From NCBI GenBank assembly GCA_030146745.1, contig JASLBD010000398.1:1-8970 (forward strand): a stretch of 8,970 nucleotides of DNA, given 5' to 3'. Under the pieces are notes generated by a model. It did no database searches, was not told where the DNA came from, and was given only the letters and a program-made list of their open reading frames with translations. Positions within the stretch are counted from its first letter, which is position 1, and each line of letters begins with the position of its first letter. The DNA comes from Allosphingosinicella sp. (GTDB lineage Bacteria > Pseudomonadota > Alphaproteobacteria > Sphingomonadales > Sphingomonadaceae). A program made the translations under genes and the position numbers. Below, piece by piece: positions 6,241 to 8,970 of the stretch.

Positions 6241-6859
6241 AGTCGGTCCAGTCGATTGCTTTTGCGCGCCGATGCACGATCAGCCCCGGCACCACCCCGC
6301 CCGTGACGCAGGCGAGCGCCGCGATCAGCAGCAGCTCCGCGCGGGGCAGGATAAAAACCAGCATGGCCGCGACCGCCCAGGGAATGCTGAAAACCGCCAG
6401 CCACATTCCACCGTGCCTGAGAAGCGGGCCGTGCATGAAGTACAGGCCGCCGACTGAAAGGAAAGCAAAGCACGCCGCTGCGCGCTCGTCTATCCATTCG
6501 GCTTGGACGGCGAAAATCAGGATCGCGGCGAAGACCCCCGCCACGACGTACATGCGAGTATAGGTGCGGAACGCCGAGGTCGGAGCACGCTTCATGTCAT
6601 GGTAGCGCTGCACCTCCTGCCAGAGCAGGTAGCTCAGTATCGTACCGATGGCAGCGATCAGCGCCCATCTCAGATAGCGGGGCACCTCATGCTCCAGAAC
6701 ATAGCTGGCGACGCACATCGCCGCGATCGCCACCGACGTCTTGGCCCAGCTGAGCCCGGCCGACACAACCGACCGATTCGCGAGGCGCAGGCTCGCGTCG
6801 ACGACCTTCAACCGCTCGGCAGCGGTATCCGGGTCCAATGGCGGTTGTGACGGCTCCAT
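6215..6859 (-). CDS. Six-helix integral membrane protein, partner of the winged-helix regulator
   Basis: A 214-residue protein with a hydrophilic N-terminus (about 1-36) and probable membrane helices at about 38-56, 62-81, 102-119, 126-142, 150-170 and 173-195, ending in a basic loop and short cytoplasmic tail. I chose the ATG at 6859 because GGAG lies six bases upstream on the minus strand. The reading frame stays open far upstream, but that translation is Arg/Gly/Pro-rich and looks non-coding. No transporter signature is obvious, so a substrate cannot be named. The stop lies inside the regulator gene (26-base overlap), implying co-expression. The helix-rich protein could be the regulator's target or sensor partner. 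It may be unrelated to the peptide cluster that surrounds it. Confidence 0.78.
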   Translation of the reverse strand: MEPSQPPLDPDTAAERLKVVDASLRLANRSVVSAGLSWAKTSVAIAAMCVASYVLEHEVPRYLRWALIAAIGTILSYLLWQEVQRYHDMKRAPTSAFRTYTRMYVVAGVFAAILIFAVQAEWIDERAAACFAFLSVGGLYFMHGPLLRHGGMWLAVFSIPWAVAAMLVFILPRAELLLIAALACVTGGVVPGLIVHRRAKAIDWTDYGSDHQSP

Positions 6860-7377
6860 CAACTTCTCCAAGACGTCACCAGCGGCGCTTCCGTCGACGA
6901 TATACGTTCTCGGCCCGCCCCGCGACAGCGGATTAGTGGCGACGGTCGAGCACCACCCTCTGTCCCCTTCCCCGCACCGATCGCGGCTGTTGCGGATACC
7001 GTTACCACCGGAGGGCCCCGTCGGATCGAAAGGCGCGATTCGGCGTGCACGACGCGGAGCGGGAGCCGCGGCGCCGGTTCTCGAAGCCGTTTCGGTCATT
7101 TGCCGGTGCCCACTCCCAAGCGTGCCCCTGCCTCTACCCCCTACCCTGGTGGGATCGTAATCCGCCTCAGCCGAATCGAAAACGATCTTGGGCACGGCCT
7201 GCGACCTGAGACGTAGCGCGGGCGGCGGAATCGCTTCGCGGCCGCTGCCTTCGGGCAGCTTTGGCCGGGTCGGCAGAATGCCGGCTGAAGATCGGGTTCG
7301 ACCCCTCGGCCAGCGCATCCTGCGTACTCATAGGTCCGGAACAGGAATAAAATGCAATTATCTCTTGAATATAACCT

Positions 7378-7418
7378 TTCTTTGCGTCACAGAGTTCTTT
7401 GTGTGAAGAATCGTTCAC
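7378..7418 (+). promoter_or_regulatory. Possible operator cluster in AT-rich promoter patch
   Basis: TTCTTTGCGT (7378-7387) is repeated directly as TTCTTTGTGT (7395-7404), 17 bases apart. The second copy opens the palindrome TTCTT-N6-AAGAA (7395-7410), which overlaps a second palindrome GTGAA-N6-TTCAC (7403-7418). Sites of this size in front of a biosynthetic operon could bind a dimeric repressor or activator. I cannot match them to a known consensus. A TGCAATTAT stretch at 7353-7361 is only a weak resemblance to alphaproteobacterial Fur sites. Confidence 0.35.
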
Positions 7419-7432
7419 GACTCGGACAAGAA

Positions 7433-7449
7433 CTGCCGCTGTACGGCAG
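7433..7449 (+). other. Perfect hairpin in thioesterase leader
   Basis: CTGCCG (7433-7438) pairs exactly with CGGCAG (7444-7449) around the five-base loop CTGTA. There is no following T-run, so it is not an intrinsic terminator. It may be a folded part of the leader RNA or a protein-binding site. Confidence 0.4.
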
Positions 7450-7481
7450 GGGGCGGCCGAGTGATGGCGAAGTAACCGATT

Positions 7482-7511
7482 GTAGGAAGCCAAACCTACT
7501 TGGCTTGGGAG
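7482..7511 (+). promoter_or_regulatory. Two mutually exclusive hairpins before the thioesterase ribosome binding site
   Basis: GTAGG (7482-7486) can pair with CCTAC (7495-7499), or AAGCCAA (7487-7493) can pair with TTGGCTT (7500-7506). The second stem is perfect, has a six-base loop and contains the first stem's loop and right arm, so the two cannot form together. The second ends directly against the Shine-Dalgarno GGGAG (7507-7511) that serves the ATG at 7521. The arrangement could gate translation, but could also be chance. Confidence 0.35.
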
Positions 7512-7520
7512 TGGCAGCGT

Positions 7521-8405
7521 ATGTATGCCGATCGCTTTCCAGATCCGCTCAGGGCGAGTTCCCGCCCTAATTCTTGGCTGGGCCCAGTACCGCCTCCAGT
7601 CTCAGGACGACCTCGCCTCCTCTGTTTCCCCTATGCGGGCGGAGGCGCATCGATTTATCGCCGCTGGTTCGAATGGTTGCCCGAAGTAGACGTGCTTCCC
7701 GTTCGCCTGCCCGGTCGAGAGATGCGGATGCGCGAGCCGCTCATCGACTCGCTCCAGGATCTCGTCGCCCAACTCGCCGACGCGCTCGCGGAATTCACCG
7801 ATGTGCCCTATGCGCTTTTCGGCCACAGCATGGGCGGCCTCATCGCGTTCGAGCTCCTCGATGCACTGGAGCGCCGGGGTTGCCCCAAGCCGCTCCTGCT
7901 CTGCGTTTCCGCCCGCCCCTCGCCCGGGACCGAGGCGCCGGCGGAGTGGCGGCGCGCTCCGAACCTGCCGGACGACGAATTCTGCCGCTTTCTCGAGCGG
8001 CTGACTCCCGCAAATGCCCTGCATCTGGCCGATGCTTCGCTGCGCGCCCTAACGCTCCCGATATTGCGGGCCGACTTCCGGCTCTGTGCCTCGCTTCAGT
8101 CCCAGTCCGATGCCAGGGTCGAGGTACCGATCCTCGCCCTGAGCGGCACTGACGATCCCTATGTCGACCCGTCGGCGATGGAGGGCTGGCGCGGCGTGAC
8201 CCGCTGTTCGTTCGAGCATCGCACCCTCTCCGGCGACCATTTTTTCGTGACCTCGCAGGCAGCCGAAGTCTGCCGGATCGTCTCGAATGCACTTTCTCGG
8301 GAGATGGCTTCGTCCGCTCGCGGAACCGGCTGCTCGACCGCGGAGGTGAGCGCCGCTTTGAATGGCTGCGGCCCGATGCCGGTCGCCGGAGGTCCGGTCC
8401 AATAA
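7521..8405 (+). CDS. Type II thioesterase of the NRPS cluster (alpha/beta hydrolase)
   Basis: A 294-residue external editing thioesterase that hydrolyses wrong or stalled acyl groups from carrier-protein pantetheine arms. Family motifs: LLCFPYAGGGASIYRRW at 33-49 (oxyanion region), LPGRE at 63-67, the nucleophile elbow GHSMGG with Ser103, the acid in SGTDDPYV (probably Asp212) and LSGDHFF with His240. The full catalytic triad is present. I preferred the ATG at 7521, with GGGAG nine bases ahead; a TTG at 7500 in the same frame would add seven residues. The protein ends with about 36 low-complexity residues beyond the normal end of the family fold. It lies 80 bases before the MbtH gene and probably shares its transcript. 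Confidence 0.93.
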   Translation: MYADRFPDPLRASSRPNSWLGPVPPPVSGRPRLLCFPYAGGGASIYRRWFEWLPEVDVLPVRLPGREMRMREPLIDSLQDLVAQLADALAEFTDVPYALFGHSMGGLIAFELLDALERRGCPKPLLLCVSARPSPGTEAPAEWRRAPNLPDDEFCRFLERLTPANALHLADASLRALTLPILRADFRLCASLQSQSDARVEVPILALSGTDDPYVDPSAMEGWRGVTRCSFEHRTLSGDHFFVTSQAAEVCRIVSNALSREMASSARGTGCSTAEVSAALNGCGPMPVAGGPVQ

Positions 8406-8485
8406 CAGCCAAACACCCAGAGGCTCGCGCAACATGGCGGCAGTGCGCGCAGCCACATTTTTCACGGCCGCATGGAGGAACATCG

Positions 8486-8713
8486 ATGAGCACGGAAATG
8501 GAGTTCACCGTCGTACGGAATGCGGAAGAGCAATATTCGATCTGGCCCACCTTCCGGCAAATTCCCGAGGGATGGGAGGAAGTCGGCAAGCGCGGGACCA
8601 AAGATGAATGCCTCGACCACATTGAGCAGGTGTGGACCGACATCACCCCCAAGAGCGTCCGAGAGGCGCTCGCCAAGCTCCGCGAGGAGCAGCCCACGAC
8701 CGAGGACGCCTGA
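8486..8713 (+). CDS. MbtH-like protein
   Basis: A 75-residue chaperone-like partner that binds NRPS adenylation domains and is often needed for their solubility and amino-acid activation. The family signature is complete: NAEEQYSIWP at 12-21, IPEGWEEVGKRGTKDECL at 26-43 and HIEQVWTDITP at 45-55, including the conserved tryptophans. The start is firm, with GGAGGAA (8474-8480) five bases ahead of the ATG. A short acidic tail (REEQPTTEDA) extends past the core. It sits 42 bases upstream of the NRPS start, the usual position for an MbtH gene serving that synthetase. Confidence 0.96.
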   Translation: MSTEMEFTVVRNAEEQYSIWPTFRQIPEGWEEVGKRGTKDECLDHIEQVWTDITPKSVREALAKLREEQPTTEDA

Positions 8714-8755
8714 TCGCGACCGTCTAACACTACCCGCTCTCCGAGAAGATCGAAC

Positions 8756-8970
8756 ATGCCGGATAACGGTTCAATGCAGCTCCACGCCCATGCTGCCTCC
8801 TGGTCGGGCGATCTTACTCGTATCGCGGGCATCGACCGCGGCCTGACCGATGTCTTCGCCGAGGTGGTGGAGCGGCACGGCGCGCGGGTGGCGGTGACCG
8901 GCGGGTCGCAGGCGCTGACCTATGCCGAGCTCGGCGAGGCGAGCGGGCTGATCGCACGGCAGCTTGCGGC
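8756..8970 (+). CDS. Nonribosomal peptide synthetase, N-terminal adenylation domain (partial)
   Basis: The first 71 codons of a gene that continues beyond the window. After about 23 variable residues comes IDRGLTDVFAEVVERHGARVAV, then GGSQALTYAELGEASGLIARQLA. This is the standard opening of an NRPS adenylation domain: 'L...F...V..HG.R.AV..G...LTYAEL...ad.LA..L'. No condensation domain precedes it, so the first module starts with activation, as in an initiating module. The ATG at 8756 has only a weak upstream GAGAAG, and an in-frame ATG six codons later is an alternative. The substrate-specificity residues lie outside the window, so the amino acid cannot be predicted. A stand-alone adenylating enzyme cannot be excluded, but the MbtH and thioesterase neighbours favour NRPS. 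Confidence 0.88.
   Translation, partial: MPDNGSMQLHAHAASWSGDLTRIAGIDRGLTDVFAEVVERHGARVAVTGGSQALTYAELGEASGLIARQLA

Larger units (their letters stand above)
6860..7520. other. Divergent intergenic region, no supported gene
   Basis: This 661-base region separates the minus-strand membrane protein from the plus-strand thioesterase. Positions 6860-7335 are GC-rich, and every open frame there gives low-complexity Arg/Pro/Gly translations without family resemblance; I see no RNA gene. A small CGGCA-GAA-TGCCG hairpin occurs at 7271-7283. Positions 7345-7415 are clearly AT-rich compared with everything around them and most likely contain the promoter of the thioesterase/MbtH/NRPS genes. The palindromes within 7378-7506 are listed separately. 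Confidence 0.6.

Noticed and set aside
7290..7315. tRNA-like GGTTCGACCCC stretch
   Set aside because: The flanking bases do not form the five-base-pair T-arm stem, and no acceptor stem or anticodon arm is present.
6860..7318. N-terminal extension of the six-helix membrane protein on the minus strand
   Set aside because: The translation is Arg/Gly/Pro-rich with no family likeness, and a good GGAG site supports the start at 6859.
7167..7336. Minus-strand 54-codon frame starting MSTQDALAEG
   Set aside because: It has no ribosome binding site, no family resemblance and a low-complexity basic tail; not supported as a gene or precursor peptide.
7353..7370. Fur box in the thioesterase promoter
   Set aside because: Only TGCAATTAT loosely resembles an alphaproteobacterial Fur half-site; the other half is missing, so iron control is not claimed.

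Overview
The window is about 9 kb of GC-rich bacterial DNA. Codon use, the sphingomonad-style TonB-dependent receptor, the DUF4170 and DUF3618 proteins and a GC-rich intergenic inverted repeat all suggest an alphaproteobacterium of the Sphingomonadales. This assignment comes from gene recognition; no database search was run.

Layout. (1) Positions 1-1080 hold three coupled plus-strand genes of envelope or stress type: the 3' end of a probable holin-X-like membrane protein, a DUF3618 protein and a YqjD/DUF883-like protein. Their ends overlap as ATGA. (2) A DUF4170 gene follows (1137-1352), then a large composite inverted repeat (1355-1525) and two abutting hairpins (1571-1623). (3) On the minus strand, an ECF-type sigma factor (2684-2205) overlaps a four-helix membrane protein (2212-1640) that is a plausible anti-sigma factor. 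(4) Divergent from the sigma gene is a plus-strand run: a 91-residue membrane protein, a TonB-dependent receptor with a short plug, and a Sfp-type phosphopantetheinyl transferase joined to the receptor by an ATGA overlap. (5) A minus-strand pair, a six-helix membrane protein and a winged-helix regulator, converges on the transferase and overlaps its 3' end. (6) After a 661-base divergent intergenic region with an AT-rich patch and several palindromes, the plus strand carries a type II thioesterase, an MbtH-like protein and the start of a nonribosomal peptide synthetase (NRPS) that opens with an adenylation domain. It runs off the window end.

Regions 4 and 6 together look like the left edge of an NRPS biosynthetic cluster. 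The synthetase would make a peptide, MbtH would support its adenylation domains, the type II thioesterase would clear misloaded carriers, the transferase would install the pantetheine arms, and the receptor would probably take up the product or its metal complex. A siderophore-like product is a reasonable guess, but nothing here fixes its chemistry. The sigma/anti-sigma pair and the winged-helix regulator sit where they could control the cluster; that is inference from position only.
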